This document shows, one piece after another, positions 35,669-45,945 of a DNA stretch of 64,000 nucleotides. Both the position numbers and the translations under genes were made by a program. Position 1 is the stretch's first letter. The number at the start of each line of letters is the position of its first letter. This DNA is from a bacterium SCSIO 12844 (lineage in GTDB: Bacteria > Pseudomonadota > Gammaproteobacteria > Francisellales > Francisellaceae): the NCBI GenBank assembly GCA_024397935.1, contig CP073743.1, forward strand, positions 1,426,001 to 1,490,000, in the 5' to 3' direction. A model generated the notes under the pieces. That model was not told where the DNA came from. It saw only the letters and a list, made by a program, of their open reading frames with translations, and did not search any database.

Positions 35669-38080
35669 ATGGACTACATTTTATCTTTTGATCAAATTAA
35701 TATGGGTGATATCGATCGCGTTGGTGGTAAAAATGCTTCTTTAGGGGAGATGATCAACCATTTATCTGATTTAGGCGTAAGAGTACCAAATGGCTTTGCA
35801 ACGACTTCTGATGCTTTTCGAGTATTTTTAGCACAAAATGATTTAGATAAAAAGATTTATAATTTATTAGATCAAACAGATGTTGATGATATCAATGCAT
35901 TAGCTGAATCTGGTAGTTGTATTCGTCAATGGATTATGGAAGTACCATTTTCTGATGAGTTTAAACAAGCGATTAAAAGCGCTTATAATCAGCTAGATGA
36001 TAGTAATAAAGATGCGGTTGTAGCTGTACGTTCTTCTGCAACAGCAGAAGATTTACCTGATGCGTCATTTGCAGGTCAGCAAGAAACATTTTTAAATATT
36101 AGTGGTATTGATCAAGTATTAGATGCATTACGTAAAGTCTTTGCATCATTATTTACCGATCGTGCAATTTCCTATCGCGCACATCGAGGTTTTGATCATA
36201 AAGAAATTGCATTATCAGCAGGCATTCAAAAAATGGTTCGAAGTGACCAAGGTGCAAGCGGTGTAATGTTTAGTGTTGATACAGAAAGTGGTTTTAGAGA
36301 TGTTGTTTTTATTACTTCATCCTATGGTTTAGGCGAAATGGTAGTCCAAGGTGCGGTTAACCCAGATGAGTTTTATGTACATAAGCCAACACTGATTAAA
36401 GGCTTTGATCCTATTATTAGAAAAACGCTTGGAGAAAAAGCTAAAGAGATGGTTTTCTCAAGTGATACAAGTGCGGGTAAATCTGTAAATGTAGTTGAAG
36501 TATCAAAAGAAAAACAGTCAAAATTTTCAATTACTAATGAGCAAATTTTAGAGCTTGCTCGTTTTGCTGTGACCATTGAAAATCATTATGGCCGTGCGAT
36601 GGATATTGAGTGGGGATTAGATGGTGAAGACGGTCAGCTTTATATATTACAAGCAAGACCAGAAACAGTTGTTAGTCGTCAAGCATCTAAACGTGTTATT
36701 GAGCGTTATAGTATTAATCAAAAGACAAATATACTTGCTGAAGGTCGTTCTATTGGCAAAAAAATAGGTCATGGTACTGCTAAAGTTGTTCACTCAGTTG
36801 AAGAGATTCATCAAATTCAACCTGGTGATGTGATTGTGACTGATATGACAGATCCAGATTGGGAACCTGTTATGAAAATAGCGTCTGCAATTGTTACGAA
36901 TCGTGGCGGTAGAACTTGCCATGCAGCAATTATAGCAAGAGAGATGGGTATTCCAGCTGTTGTTGGTTGTTCTAATGCGACAGAAAGTGTTGCATCTGAT
37001 GAGGTTATTACCGTATCTTGTGCTGAAGGTGATACAGGTTATGTATATCAAGGTCAATTAGACTATCAAAAAGAAACAATTGATATTGATCAAATGCCTG
37101 AGATTCCATTTAAAATTATGATGAATATTGCCAATCCTGAGCGTGCATTTGATTTTCAATATTTGCCAAATAGTGGCGTTGGTTTAGCGCGTTTAGAGTT
37201 TATTATTAATAATGCCATTGGTATTCATCCAAATGCATTATTACAAAAAGATAAAATGCCAGAAGATATTCAAAAAGAAATTGAAGAAGTAACAAGTGCT
37301 TATGAATCACCACGAGAGTTTTATGTGCAAAGACTTGCTGAAGGTATTGCGACACTAGCTGCAGCATTCTACCCAAAACAGGTGATTGTACGTTTATCTG
37401 ATTTTAAATCAAATGAATATGCGAATTTAATTGGTGGTTCTGTTTTTGAGCCTGAAGAAGAAAATCCAATGATTGGCTTTAGAGGTGCATCTCGTTATGT
37501 TGCTGATAATTTCAAAGCATGCTTTGAAATGGAGTGTGATGCAGTAAGACGTGTGCGTAACCAAATGGGCTTAAAAAATGTTCAGGTAATGATTCCTTTT
37601 GTGCGTACTCTAAATGAGGCAGAAAATGTTATAGAGGTACTTAGAGCAAATGGTCTTGAACGAGGAAAAGATGAGTTAAAAGTTATTATGATGTGTGAAT
37701 TACCGTCAAATGCAGTTTTAGCTAACGAATTTCTTCAGTATTTTGATGGATTTTCAATTGGTTCTAATGATATGACTCAATTAACTTTAGGACTAGATCG
37801 AGATTCTGCTTTAGTGGCAGATCAATTTGATGAGCGTGACTTGGCAGTTAAGGCTATGTTATCAATGGCAATTAAAGCTTGTAATGATCAGTCCAAGTAT
37901 GTTGGTATTTGTGGTCAAGGCCCATCTGATCATGCTGATTTTGCTCAATGGTTAATTGATGAAGGTATTCATAGCGTGTCTTTAAATCCAGATACAATCA
38001 TTGAGACTTGGTTATATTTAGCTAAGATGCATAACAAAGATACTAAAACTACCGTGCAGAATATAAACATGCATGCTTAA
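35669..38080 (+). CDS. ppsA: Phosphoenolpyruvate synthase
   Basis: An 803-residue enzyme with the three expected domains. The N-terminal ATP-binding part starts [11 protein letters not shown] and includes [20 protein letters not shown]. The swivelling phosphohistidine domain has H418 in [17 protein letters not shown]. The C-terminal PEP-binding barrel includes [23 protein letters not shown] and a late CGQGPS. It converts pyruvate and ATP to PEP, AMP and Pi for gluconeogenesis. Regulation by the divergent ppsR product is expected. The length matches E. coli PpsA (792). Confidence 0.97.
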   Translation: MDYILSFDQINMGDIDRVGGKNASLGEMINHLSDLGVRVPNGFATTSDAFRVFLAQNDLDKKIYNLLDQTDVDDINALAESGSCIRQWIMEVPFSDEFKQAIKSAYNQLDDSNKDAVVAVRSSATAEDLPDASFAGQQETFLNISGIDQVLDALRKVFASLFTDRAISYRAHRGFDHKEIALSAGIQKMVRSDQGASGVMFSVDTESGFRDVVFITSSYGLGEMVVQGAVNPDEFYVHKPTLIKGFDPIIRKTLGEKAKEMVFSSDTSAGKSVNVVEVSKEKQSKFSITNEQILELARFAVTIENHYGRAMDIEWGLDGEDGQLYILQARPETVVSRQASKRVIERYSINQKTNILAEGRSIGKKIGHGTAKVVHSVEEIHQIQPGDVIVTDMTDPDWEPVMKIASAIVTNRGGRTCHAAIIAREMGIPAVVGCSNATESVASDEVITVSCAEGDTGYVYQGQLDYQKETIDIDQMPEIPFKIMMNIANPERAFDFQYLPNSGVGLARLEFIINNAIGIHPNALLQKDKMPEDIQKEIEEVTSAYESPREFYVQRLAEGIATLAAAFYPKQVIVRLSDFKSNEYANLIGGSVFEPEEENPMIGFRGASRYVADNFKACFEMECDAVRRVRNQMGLKNVQVMIPFVRTLNEAENVIEVLRANGLERGKDELKVIMMCELPSNAVLANEFLQYFDGFSIGSNDMTQLTLGLDRDSALVADQFDERDLAVKAMLSMAIKACNDQSKYVGICGQGPSDHADFAQWLIDEGIHSVSLNPDTIIETWLYLAKMHNKDTKTTVQNINMHA

Positions 38081-38169
38081 TGATAAGATCACATAACTTT
38101 TTTATGTAATATTTAGATCACTTTATGTTACAATCGGGGGTAGCTATATTTTGAATGGGAGTTGTATTA

Positions 38170-38772
38170 ATGCCAGGTACGCAGAAAATTGATCTTACAT
38201 CAGGTACATCTGAATTATTTGAGCGATTACAAAAAATCAAAAAAGAAGAAGAATTTGATCAATTTCTTAAAAGCCTTAATCAGTCTGATAAGGATTTTTT
38301 AGAAAAAAATAAGATGGATCCCCAATTTAATAATGGTAAAGTTGAAATTGTATCATCAGAAGATAAAGATAAGAAATTTACTTTTGAAGAAGATGGTAAA
38401 ATATCAATTGATAAGAATAGTTTCGATTTTTTTGCTAAGTCTATGTATGAAATGAACCCTGAAGCAAAATTTATAATTGAAGGTGATTCAAAACAGTTAG
38501 GACTAGGACTTGCAAGAGAGCTTATGAAAGCTGGCTTTAAAGGTGATCAAATCAATTTTGAGGACCCAAAATTACAGAGTGACTTTGAGAAAATGAAAAC
38601 AGTAATGGAAAAACCTGTTTCTCAAGATAATTTAACTGAGCAGTCAAAACAAAATTCTGGAGCAAGAGATGATTTTGATATAGGGATGAAGTCATCATCG
38701 CCATCATCTTTGATGTTTGATGAAAGCCAAAAGTCACAAGAGAAGCCACGAAGCTTAGAAGCACCTTTCTAA
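38170..38772 (+). CDS. Unknown acidic protein with Ser/Gln-rich C-terminus
   Basis: Not recognised. The likely start is ATG 38170 (200 residues), eight bases after GGGAG; ATG 38155 in the same frame lacks a ribosome site. The N-terminal 80 residues are helical and highly charged. A segment reading AKFIIEGDSKQLGLGLAREL and then MKAGFKGDQINFED looks like a small alpha/beta domain. The last 50 residues are Ser/Gln/Lys-rich and probably disordered, ending SLEAPF. It has no signal peptide. Such acidic, soluble orphan proteins with flexible tails are common among secretion effectors, but that is only a suggestion. It converges on the gshA-type gene. Confidence 0.6.
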   Translation: MPGTQKIDLTSGTSELFERLQKIKKEEEFDQFLKSLNQSDKDFLEKNKMDPQFNNGKVEIVSSEDKDKKFTFEEDGKISIDKNSFDFFAKSMYEMNPEAKFIIEGDSKQLGLGLARELMKAGFKGDQINFEDPKLQSDFEKMKTVMEKPVSQDNLTEQSKQNSGARDDFDIGMKSSSPSSLMFDESQKSQEKPRSLEAPF

Positions 38773-40121
38773 ATATTTTTATACCGATAGTCATCAATAA
38801 ACTTTTTAATGCCATAGCGATTAAAAATTTCTGTTTCTTTTATACTAAAATAATCTTTATTTAATAGTGGATCTAATAATTGATCATCTTCATTAAACTG
38901 TTGTAGACCTTCTTTAGCAATTGATACAATATGCTTTAATATTTTAACATGATCACAATTAAGTCCATTTTGGGCAATAGACTGTCTTAATTGATTACTT
39001 AAAGGCATAGACTCAGTATATTGGACTAAACCATCAATATTAAGTCTTAGACCATAAGTCAGTATATTTGGTAATAAAGAGTGCTCTGGAATTTGCTGTG
39101 CTGCAATTCTTGATTCAACTGTACCATAAATTGATTTAATGCGATTGTTATACCAGATAAATCGTTCATGTAAGTGCAAATCAACTAATTCAGGCTGAAG
39201 TGTTGTTAGTGTATTATCAGTTGTATCGATAACAGTTGTTTGTTGTGTTGTTAAAAATTCATCAATTGAAGCAGTTTGATTAAACTCATAATAAACTTGT
39301 TTTTGATTAACGTTACGATAAGTTGTAATAGGTTCAAACTGTATTAGCGTATCAAAATAGTGCTTTATATTATTAAAATTTTTAGGGATACCATGGCGAT
39401 TTTTATCTTTTTCTAAATTAACAATATAATCCCAAAATAACTCTCGTGGTTCTCTATAAGTGTCACTTTTAGCATTCCATAAATTTGAGTTTGCAAAAGC
39501 ACCGATTAAATAGGGGGAAATTTTATTCATAGCATTTAAATAATCAATTGCGATATCAGGTGTGATATCAACATGGGTATGTTCTGCTGCACTGATGGCA
39601 TTTAGATATAAGTCTTTAGCACCATGATTCAGCTTATTGTTGGACTGGTAACGCTTATCAATGGCATTAGCACGATTTTTATTTGCTAAAAATGAGTGAT
39701 CTGGCATGCTAAGAGGTTGAATGCCGTAGCCTAAAATACCAATTTGTAAAGCTTCTGTAACATCGACAATTTTATTCATAATCATTTGGTTAACACAGTA
39801 CAAATCCGTAATTGAATTAACTGGTGGTAGGCCAATTTCTAAAGTACAGTAACCAAGATCTGTTCCAATAATTGCATCGCCATAAGGCGTTGCTGTTTTA
39901 AAATTAATAATATCACCGTTATCATTATATTTTGCATTGCCACCAAGGGATTTAAATAATTGTTTAAAAAGTTCAGTTGTATCAGTAACCGCTTGACCAA
40001 ACCTTATTTTATCAAGATGTACTAGAGGGTATTCAGACTCTTTACCAATTTTAGGTTTTGAATGTTTTTTAAAATTTTTAAGATATAGATTAAACGCATT
40101 ATCAGAATTAATCCGTGTCAT
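38769..40121 (-). CDS. gshA: Glutamate-cysteine ligase family protein
   Basis: A 450-residue protein with the GCS2-type ATP-grasp-like glutamine synthetase fold. The start region has IGKESEYPLV (E of the GxE motif), then AIIGTDLGYCTLEIGLPPV, and ISAAEHTHVDI further on. It should join glutamate and cysteine with ATP in glutathione synthesis. The separate gshB is not in the window. It ends four bases inside the convergent unknown gene. The paralogue assignment is moderately secure; related carboxylate-amine ligases share this fold. Confidence 0.72.
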   Translation of the reverse strand: MTRINSDNAFNLYLKNFKKHSKPKIGKESEYPLVHLDKIRFGQAVTDTTELFKQLFKSLGGNAKYNDNGDIINFKTATPYGDAIIGTDLGYCTLEIGLPPVNSITDLYCVNQMIMNKIVDVTEALQIGILGYGIQPLSMPDHSFLANKNRANAIDKRYQSNNKLNHGAKDLYLNAISAAEHTHVDITPDIAIDYLNAMNKISPYLIGAFANSNLWNAKSDTYREPRELFWDYIVNLEKDKNRHGIPKNFNNIKHYFDTLIQFEPITTYRNVNQKQVYYEFNQTASIDEFLTTQQTTVIDTTDNTLTTLQPELVDLHLHERFIWYNNRIKSIYGTVESRIAAQQIPEHSLLPNILTYGLRLNIDGLVQYTESMPLSNQLRQSIAQNGLNCDHVKILKHIVSIAKEGLQQFNEDDQLLDPLLNKDYFSIKETEIFNRYGIKKFIDDYRYKNI

Positions 40122-40241
40122 TTTTATTTAAAATCCATTTATTCATAAAAGTATTAATTATAACGATAATGAAAAGTAAAAGACAATCTATGCCATTTGA
40201 TAACTTAGCACTTTATGACTGTGAAAGCATATCATAAATGT

Positions 40242-40877
40242 TTATTGAGATTTTAAGTTTTGTAGATACTCTACTAAATAAAAAACTTCAGTAGATGGAT
40301 TTTTTTCATCAGTCTTCTCAGCATCGTTATGTGCTTTTTTAGCATTTTTTATGCCGTCTTTTAGTCTTGGCAATAATTTTTGAAAAATATCATTCATTTT
40401 TTTTCTATATTCAGGAAACTCTTTTGTAAGTTCAGAATAGCAGTTATCAGCAGGTGATTTTCCACTACTGGTAACATAAGGCTTTCTTTGGTACTTAAAA
40501 TGTAAAAGTAGCCAATACTCAAAGCAAGGCCATGACCGTGCTGAATTAAATTTATTATTTATAATCATATCATAAGCATTATCAAATTTATGATGTTCAT
40601 CTTTATCAAAAACACAGTAGACTCTATCAAACTGTTCACCTTGTTTTTTCTCAGCTGACTGACGATTTTTAGCATACTTAACAACTGATATAGGGTCTGT
40701 ACCATCTGCATTAGTTACATCTATATTTGCAGTGCTTAGTTTATAATAGTCTATAAGACCTTTAAAATATAAAGGTTCAGTTTTTTCACCTTCACAAATA
40801 ATAAGTACACGATCATATGGTTCACGTTTAGGAGTTTTACGTTTTAGGTCATTTGATTTTTTAGGTTTTCTTGCCAC
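40242..40877 (-). CDS. RloB-like Toprim protein (AbiLii-type)
   Basis: A 211-residue RloB-domain protein. A basic N-terminus precedes VLIICEGEKTEPLYFKGL, with E29 and E34 as the Toprim Glu region, and VYCVFDKDEHHKF, with D91 and D93 as the DxD pair. It is expected to act as a metal-dependent nuclease. It lies three bases after the AAA ATPase gene, and RloA/RloB or AbiLi/AbiLii pairs of this form are known from restriction loci and abortive-infection systems. There is no restriction-modification gene nearby, so this would be a stand-alone defence pair. Confidence 0.85.
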   Translation of the reverse strand: MARKPKKSNDLKRKTPKREPYDRVLIICEGEKTEPLYFKGLIDYYKLSTANIDVTNADGTDPISVVKYAKNRQSAEKKQGEQFDRVYCVFDKDEHHKFDNAYDMIINNKFNSARSWPCFEYWLLLHFKYQRKPYVTSSGKSPADNCYSELTKEFPEYRKKMNDIFQKLLPRLKDGIKNAKKAHNDAEKTDEKNPSTEVFYLVEYLQNLKSQ

Positions 40878-40880
40878 TGT

Positions 40881-42164
40881 TTATCCTTTAAAGTTTTCAT
40901 TAACTATGCGAAGGTATGGTAATGCTCCGTAGCGACCTGATAAATATGAGCGTTCAAGATTTTCAACTCCTTTACGAGGGCTAAATTCAGTTAATGAATA
41001 TAGTTTTGTACTTTGTGACTCTGAACGTTCACAAAACCATATTTGATCTCGACGAAATATATCTTGGCTTAATATTGATGTTTCATGGGTTGAAAATATC
41101 AATTGGGCAAGATGCTTATTTGTTTTACTATTATGAAATAATTGTACAAGAAATTTAACTAATAAAGGGTGTAAATGAGCATGTAATTCATCAATAAACA
41201 GAACATGCCCTTCACTCAAAGAGTTTAACCAAAAACCAGCTAAATTAAACATTTTATTAGTTCCATCTGACTCTTCTGCTATATCTAACTTAACAATTTT
41301 TCCAGAATCAGAAGTATGGGACATTGATAGTTTAATTTCTTTTGCGTCTTTATTTTTTAAGTAAGCTTTAAGAGAGCTTGGTAATAATTCTGATTCAAAT
41401 ATATCTGGTGACAGATCTTCTTCACTTACATTGATATCTGAAATTGCAAAGTCAGCAGCTTGCAAAAACTCTAATATCTTACCTTTTCTTTCATCTTTAC
41501 ACCATTCTACTGATGTTCTTCCCTTATGAGGGTAGAGACCAGTTCCTATGATTTTAAGGCTAGATTTAAACCAGTCAAAAATTGGTTTGAGTTGTTCACT
41601 ATTTAACTGTACTGCTGTTGATAAAAGTAACGCATTTTTACGTGTGACTTTTCTCCATACTTCTTTATTTCCAGATAACTTATCACCAAAATGAATATCA
41701 TCTTCTGTATCTAAATTACTGGATCGTTCAAACCAAACTTGTGGCCTTCCTTTTGGGAAAGCAAATAACCATTCTTCATAAATTTTTTCAGACGTTGCTG
41801 AAAATCCATACTGATATCGAATACCATTGATTAATATAATAACTTCAAATACAGAAGGTTTATCAATAGTTGATTGACTTAATTTAAACGGAATAATAAC
41901 TGAGTTTAAAATTTCCTGGTCTTGGCTTGAGTACAATACAATCTCTTGCATAGCTGCTAGCGCTTTAATAAAATTAGATTTGCCACCTGCGTTAGGCCCA
42001 TAAAGTACAGCAGATCGTAGGATCGGAAGTTTTTTTACTCCCTTTGCTAATTTAGGCTCTGTAACATTTTCAGTGTAGAGCTCTTTTCCTTTGCCCGCAA
42101 CAAGACTTAACTTGGCCTCTTGATGAATAGAGCGGTAATTTTCTGTTGTAAATTCTATAATCAT
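40881..42164 (-). CDS. AAA-type ATPase (RloA / AbiLi-like), defence pair partner
   Basis: A 427-residue ATP-binding protein of the AAA_15/OLD-like ABC ATPase group. It opens MIIEFTTENYRSIHQEAKLS, has Walker A GPNAGGKS at residues 56-63, and later the Walker B-type stretch GHVLFIDELHAHLHPLLVKF followed by an H-motif (LIFSTHETSIL). It is upstream of the RloB-like gene with a three-base gap and must be co-translated. It probably senses phage infection or DNA ends and licenses the RloB nuclease. PARIS and OLD/Gabija systems use the same ATPase-plus-Toprim logic. Confidence 0.88.
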   Translation of the reverse strand: MIIEFTTENYRSIHQEAKLSLVAGKGKELYTENVTEPKLAKGVKKLPILRSAVLYGPNAGGKSNFIKALAAMQEIVLYSSQDQEILNSVIIPFKLSQSTIDKPSVFEVIILINGIRYQYGFSATSEKIYEEWLFAFPKGRPQVWFERSSNLDTEDDIHFGDKLSGNKEVWRKVTRKNALLLSTAVQLNSEQLKPIFDWFKSSLKIIGTGLYPHKGRTSVEWCKDERKGKILEFLQAADFAISDINVSEEDLSPDIFESELLPSSLKAYLKNKDAKEIKLSMSHTSDSGKIVKLDIAEESDGTNKMFNLAGFWLNSLSEGHVLFIDELHAHLHPLLVKFLVQLFHNSKTNKHLAQLIFSTHETSILSQDIFRRDQIWFCERSESQSTKLYSLTEFSPRKGVENLERSYLSGRYGALPYLRIVNENFKG

Positions 42165-42270
42165 AATAAATTCCAGATTAAAACTTAAAAAATAGCAATT
42201 TTTTGCAATAATAGCATTTTAATTCTTATGTGTCACTTATTAATATAATAATATATTTAAATTACGCTCA

Positions 42271-42735
42271 TCATAAGTTATCCAATGGTAATCCTGGATG
42301 ATCAACAATCTTTTTTAAAACAAAGCTTGAGTGAACATTTTTAACGCCATCAATTTGTGTTAATTTATGAATTAAAAAATCATGATATGCATTTAAGTTA
42401 GTGGCAATAACCTTAAGCATATAATCTTGCGCTTGACCTGCAATTAAATCACATTGAATAACTTCAGGAAATTGAGTAATTTTATTTTCAAAGTGAGCCA
42501 TCATTTTACGATCATGACTAATTAAACCTACAGATATAATAATCGTTAATTGAAGTCCAAGTTTCTCTGGGTTTAATAAAGCAACATAGCGGTTGATAAA
42601 TCCATCACTCTCTAACTGTTTAACACGCCTAAGACAGGGAGATGGTGATAAAGAAACACGTTCTGCTAAGTCTTGATTATTAATTTTACAGTTTTCCTGC
42701 AGTAGGTTTAATATATGTTTATCTGTTCTATCCAT
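42271..42735 (-). CDS. Lrp/AsnC-family transcriptional regulator
   Basis: A 154-residue regulator with an N-terminal winged HTH (DRTDKHILNLLQENCKINNQ ... LAERVSLSPSPCLRRVKQL) and a C-terminal RAM effector-binding domain (VIQCDLIAGQAQDYMLKVIA). It is divergent from the leucine biosynthesis operon, which suggests leucine-linked control of leuACDB. Lrp-type proteins bind DNA as octamers and respond to leucine or other amino acids. An exact AT palindrome lies just upstream of its start at 42760-42779. Confidence 0.92.
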   Translation of the reverse strand: MDRTDKHILNLLQENCKINNQDLAERVSLSPSPCLRRVKQLESDGFINRYVALLNPEKLGLQLTIIISVGLISHDRKMMAHFENKITQFPEVIQCDLIAGQAQDYMLKVIATNLNAYHDFLIHKLTQIDGVKNVHSSFVLKKIVDHPGLPLDNL

Positions 42736-42759
42736 ATTAGTATCCTTTTCAAATAATGA

Positions 42760-42779
42760 TTAAATATTAAAATATTTAA
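42760..42779. promoter_or_regulatory. Perfect AT palindrome between lrp-type gene and leuA
   Basis: TTAAATATT is followed by AA and AATATTTAA, a perfect 9-base-armed palindrome. It begins 25 bases upstream of the Lrp-type start codon. It fits the AT-rich inverted-repeat shape of Lrp-family operators and could serve autoregulation and/or leuA control. In AT-rich DNA a chance palindrome is possible. Confidence 0.4.
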
Positions 42780-42905
42780 CTAAAATTTTACTATATATTG
42801 AAATAAAATTCCAAATTTTAAGTAAATTAAAGAATGTTAGCAATTTCATATCAATCCATTTCTGATAAAATAATAAAAAAACCAAGATAATCATAAGGTT
42901 AGAGA

Positions 42906-44510
42906 ATGGAAAATAGTCAAAAAATACATATCTTTGATACGACATTAAGAGATGGTCAGCAATCGCCTGGTGCTGGAATGAGTTTTGAAGATAATATTCG
43001 TTATGCTGATTATGCCGATGCACTTAAGATTGATGTTTTAGAAGCAGGGTTTCCTGCAGCTAGTCAATTAGACTTTCAAATTGTTTACTCGATTGCACAA
43101 AGAATGTTCGAAAAAAAATCAAATATGATTGTTGCAGGTCTTTGTCAGATGCGCGAAGCTCAGTTAATCAAAACAATGGAAGCATTAGCGCCACTTAAAG
43201 CATCATCTAAAGCACGCGTGCATATTTATTTACCAGTTGATCCGAATCTAGCACAAGTAAGCCTTGGCAATAAACATGATGAAAAGAAGAATATTGATGA
43301 AGTTTACCGTTTAATTAAAATAGCCAGTGATGATGGTTTTGAAGTTGAATTTTCAGCAGAAGGTTATTCAAGGCTAGGTGATAAGTTTGACTATGTAGCA
43401 GAGTTATTTAAAGCGGCAGTATCAGCTGGTGCGACGATTATCAATTGTCCTGATACAATTGGTGGTGCATCTAAACATCAAGGAGAAGATTATTTTGTTA
43501 ATCATATGAACCAGCATGCAGCAATTATTAAAAATGAATTCCCTGAAAAAGATATTATTTGGTCTGTTCATTGCCATAATGACTTTGGTTTAGCTTTAGA
43601 AAATTCGGTTAATGGTGTTTTTGACGGGCCTGCAAGACAGATAGAATGTTGTATTAATGGTGTCGGAGAGCGAGCTGGAAACGCAGCATTAGAACAGTGC
43701 GTGATGTATATTGATTCATTTGGAAAACAAAAGGATATTCAATATTATACAGGTATTAATATTAATGGCTTAAAAGAAGTATCTGATTATATTGCACAAA
43801 AAATGCTACCAAAACAACCACACTCACCAATTGTAGGTGTTAATGCAGCTAGGCATACTTCAGGTGGCCATACTAATGCCATATTAAAAAATCCATTAGC
43901 ATATCAACCATTTGATCCAAAAAGTATTGGTAGTGAAATATCATTTGTCTTTGGGCCATTATCAGGTGGTAATCACGCAAAAAAAATTATTGAAAAATTT
44001 GGTTATGTTTGTGAAGAAAATGAAAAAGCACGAATTGCCCAAGAAATTAAAAATCATTATCATGAACGACGTAAAGGCATTACTGATTTGGAATTAATTT
44101 CCGCTTATAAGTTAATTCGTTCACCAATTCAGCCATCAAAAATATTTTATGGAAAATCTGAATCTGATATTGGTTATTTTGAAATTCAAGGTAGGTTTTT
44201 TGACCAAGAAGATATACGTGTTTGCATGCAAGGTGAAAATTCAGCTTTAGCAGCATTAGTAAACTCAGTATTATCTTATATTCCAGGTGTGGATATTATT
44301 GATTACTACTCTAAGTCTTTAACAGATACAGGAACTTATTCTACAGCTGAAACTACGGTAATTATCAGTGCTGAAAAACATAAAAACTATAAAGGTATCG
44401 CGAAGGATTCGGATATTGAAATATCAGCACTCAAAGCATTTATTGATGCAGCAAATCAATTGTATATAGATAAAAATTTTCTTAAATCAACACATATTTC
44501 TACAGTATAA
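42906..44510 (+). CDS. leuA: 2-isopropylmalate synthase
   Basis: A 534-residue IPMS. The catalytic start FDTTLRDGQQSPGAGMS, the TIM-barrel SVHCHNDFGLA metal site with the following GVGERAGNAALEQ, and the C-terminal leucine-binding regulatory domain (about residues 400-530) are all present. It condenses acetyl-CoA with 2-oxoisovalerate, the first committed step of leucine synthesis, and is feedback-inhibited by leucine. It is the first gene of leuA-leuC-leuD-leuB and is divergent from the Lrp-type gene. No leader peptide with a Leu codon run was seen upstream. Confidence 0.96.
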   Translation: MENSQKIHIFDTTLRDGQQSPGAGMSFEDNIRYADYADALKIDVLEAGFPAASQLDFQIVYSIAQRMFEKKSNMIVAGLCQMREAQLIKTMEALAPLKASSKARVHIYLPVDPNLAQVSLGNKHDEKKNIDEVYRLIKIASDDGFEVEFSAEGYSRLGDKFDYVAELFKAAVSAGATIINCPDTIGGASKHQGEDYFVNHMNQHAAIIKNEFPEKDIIWSVHCHNDFGLALENSVNGVFDGPARQIECCINGVGERAGNAALEQCVMYIDSFGKQKDIQYYTGININGLKEVSDYIAQKMLPKQPHSPIVGVNAARHTSGGHTNAILKNPLAYQPFDPKSIGSEISFVFGPLSGGNHAKKIIEKFGYVCEENEKARIAQEIKNHYHERRKGITDLELISAYKLIRSPIQPSKIFYGKSESDIGYFEIQGRFFDQEDIRVCMQGENSALAALVNSVLSYIPGVDIIDYYSKSLTDTGTYSTAETTVIISAEKHKNYKGIAKDSDIEISALKAFIDAANQLYIDKNFLKSTHISTV

Positions 44511-44526
44511 AGAAGGTTAAGTAATT

Positions 44527-45945
44527 ATGAATAAAAACATTATTGATAAAATTTGGGATCGTCATATCGTTAGTCAAAAGCATGGCTTTCCAGATGTACT
44601 TTATATTGATCGAATGTTGATGCATGAAGTAACCTCTGCGCAAGCATTCGATCAATTAAATGAAAAAAATATTCCAGTTAGAAACCCAAAATCAATTCTA
44701 GCAACGATCGATCATAGTATTTCAACATCACCAGTTAATCGCTCTAGTTTTAATGATAAGCAAGCTCAAATGCAAGTGAATCAATTAAGAGAGAATGTTA
44801 AACACCATGGAATCGATTTTTTTGACTTTGACAGTAACTATCAAGGTATTGTCCATGTCATGGGGCCTGATCTAGGTTTTATTTGGCCAGGCATGACGGT
44901 TGTTTGTGGTGACTCTCATACATCAACGCATGGTGCATTTGGTAGTTTAGCTTTTGGTGTTGGTACTTCAGAAGTAGGGCATGTATTAGCAACGAATTGT
45001 ATCTTACAAAAACGTCCAAAAACGATGAAAGTAGAATTTAAGGGTATACCTTCAAAACATACATCAGCTAAAGATGTTATTATGAAATTAATCGCAACGA
45101 TTGGTATTGGTGGTGCTAGCGGTTATGTCATTGAATATACCGGAGCTGTGATTGATTCTATGTCAATGGAAGGGCGTATGACATTATGTAATATGTCAAT
45201 TGAATGTGGCGCGCGCGCTGGTCTTATAGCACCTGATGAAAAAACATTTGCTCATATCAAAGGCAGAAAATATGGACCAGAGACAGCTCAGTGGGATGAA
45301 ATAGTTTCGCAATGGAAGCAATTAAAAAGTGATCCAGATGCAAGTTATGATAAAATCATTAGTATCGATATTAATGCTTTAGAACCGATGGTTACTTGGG
45401 GCATTAATCCACAGCATGCAACAAGTATTACAGATAAGATTCCTCAATTATCTACGATTAAGAAAAATCAGCAAAAATTAGCACAAGAAGCCTATAATTA
45501 CACACAATTTGCAGAAAATGAAGTCATTTCAGAGAAATCGATACAATGGGCTTTTGTTGGTAGTTGTACGAATGGGCGTATTGAAGATTTACGACAAGTA
45601 GCAGGAATTCTTAAAGGTAGAAAAGTATCAAGTCATGTTACGATGTATATTGTCCCGGGTTCTGAACAGGTAAGAAATCAGGCAATTAGTGAAGGACTAG
45701 ATAAAATATTTACTCAAGCAGGAGCACAATTCCGTATGCCAGGGTGTTCAATGTGTTTAGCGATGAATGAAGATAAAGTACCAAAGGGAGAGCGTTGCAT
45801 TAGTACTTCTAATCGTAATTTTATTGGTCGTCAAGGTAGCGGTAGCATCACACATTTAGCATCGCCAGAGACAGTAGCATCAAGTGCAGTTATGGGAAAA
45901 ATTTCAAGTTATCAAATGTTGGTTGAGTCAGAGGTGAATGTATGA
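44527..45945 (+). CDS. leuC: 3-isopropylmalate dehydratase, large subunit
   Basis: A 472-residue aconitase-family large subunit. The [4Fe-4S] ligand cysteines lie in VGSCTNGRIEDL and in MPGCSMCLAMNEDKVPKGER, and the N-terminal ATIDHSISTSP and VCGDSHTSTHGAFG segments are typical. With LeuD it isomerises 2- to 3-isopropylmalate. It follows leuA by 16 bases and overlaps leuD in an ATGA arrangement. Confidence 0.96.
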   Translation: MNKNIIDKIWDRHIVSQKHGFPDVLYIDRMLMHEVTSAQAFDQLNEKNIPVRNPKSILATIDHSISTSPVNRSSFNDKQAQMQVNQLRENVKHHGIDFFDFDSNYQGIVHVMGPDLGFIWPGMTVVCGDSHTSTHGAFGSLAFGVGTSEVGHVLATNCILQKRPKTMKVEFKGIPSKHTSAKDVIMKLIATIGIGGASGYVIEYTGAVIDSMSMEGRMTLCNMSIECGARAGLIAPDEKTFAHIKGRKYGPETAQWDEIVSQWKQLKSDPDASYDKIISIDINALEPMVTWGINPQHATSITDKIPQLSTIKKNQQKLAQEAYNYTQFAENEVISEKSIQWAFVGSCTNGRIEDLRQVAGILKGRKVSSHVTMYIVPGSEQVRNQAISEGLDKIFTQAGAQFRMPGCSMCLAMNEDKVPKGERCISTSNRNFIGRQGSGSITHLASPETVASSAVMGKISSYQMLVESEVNV

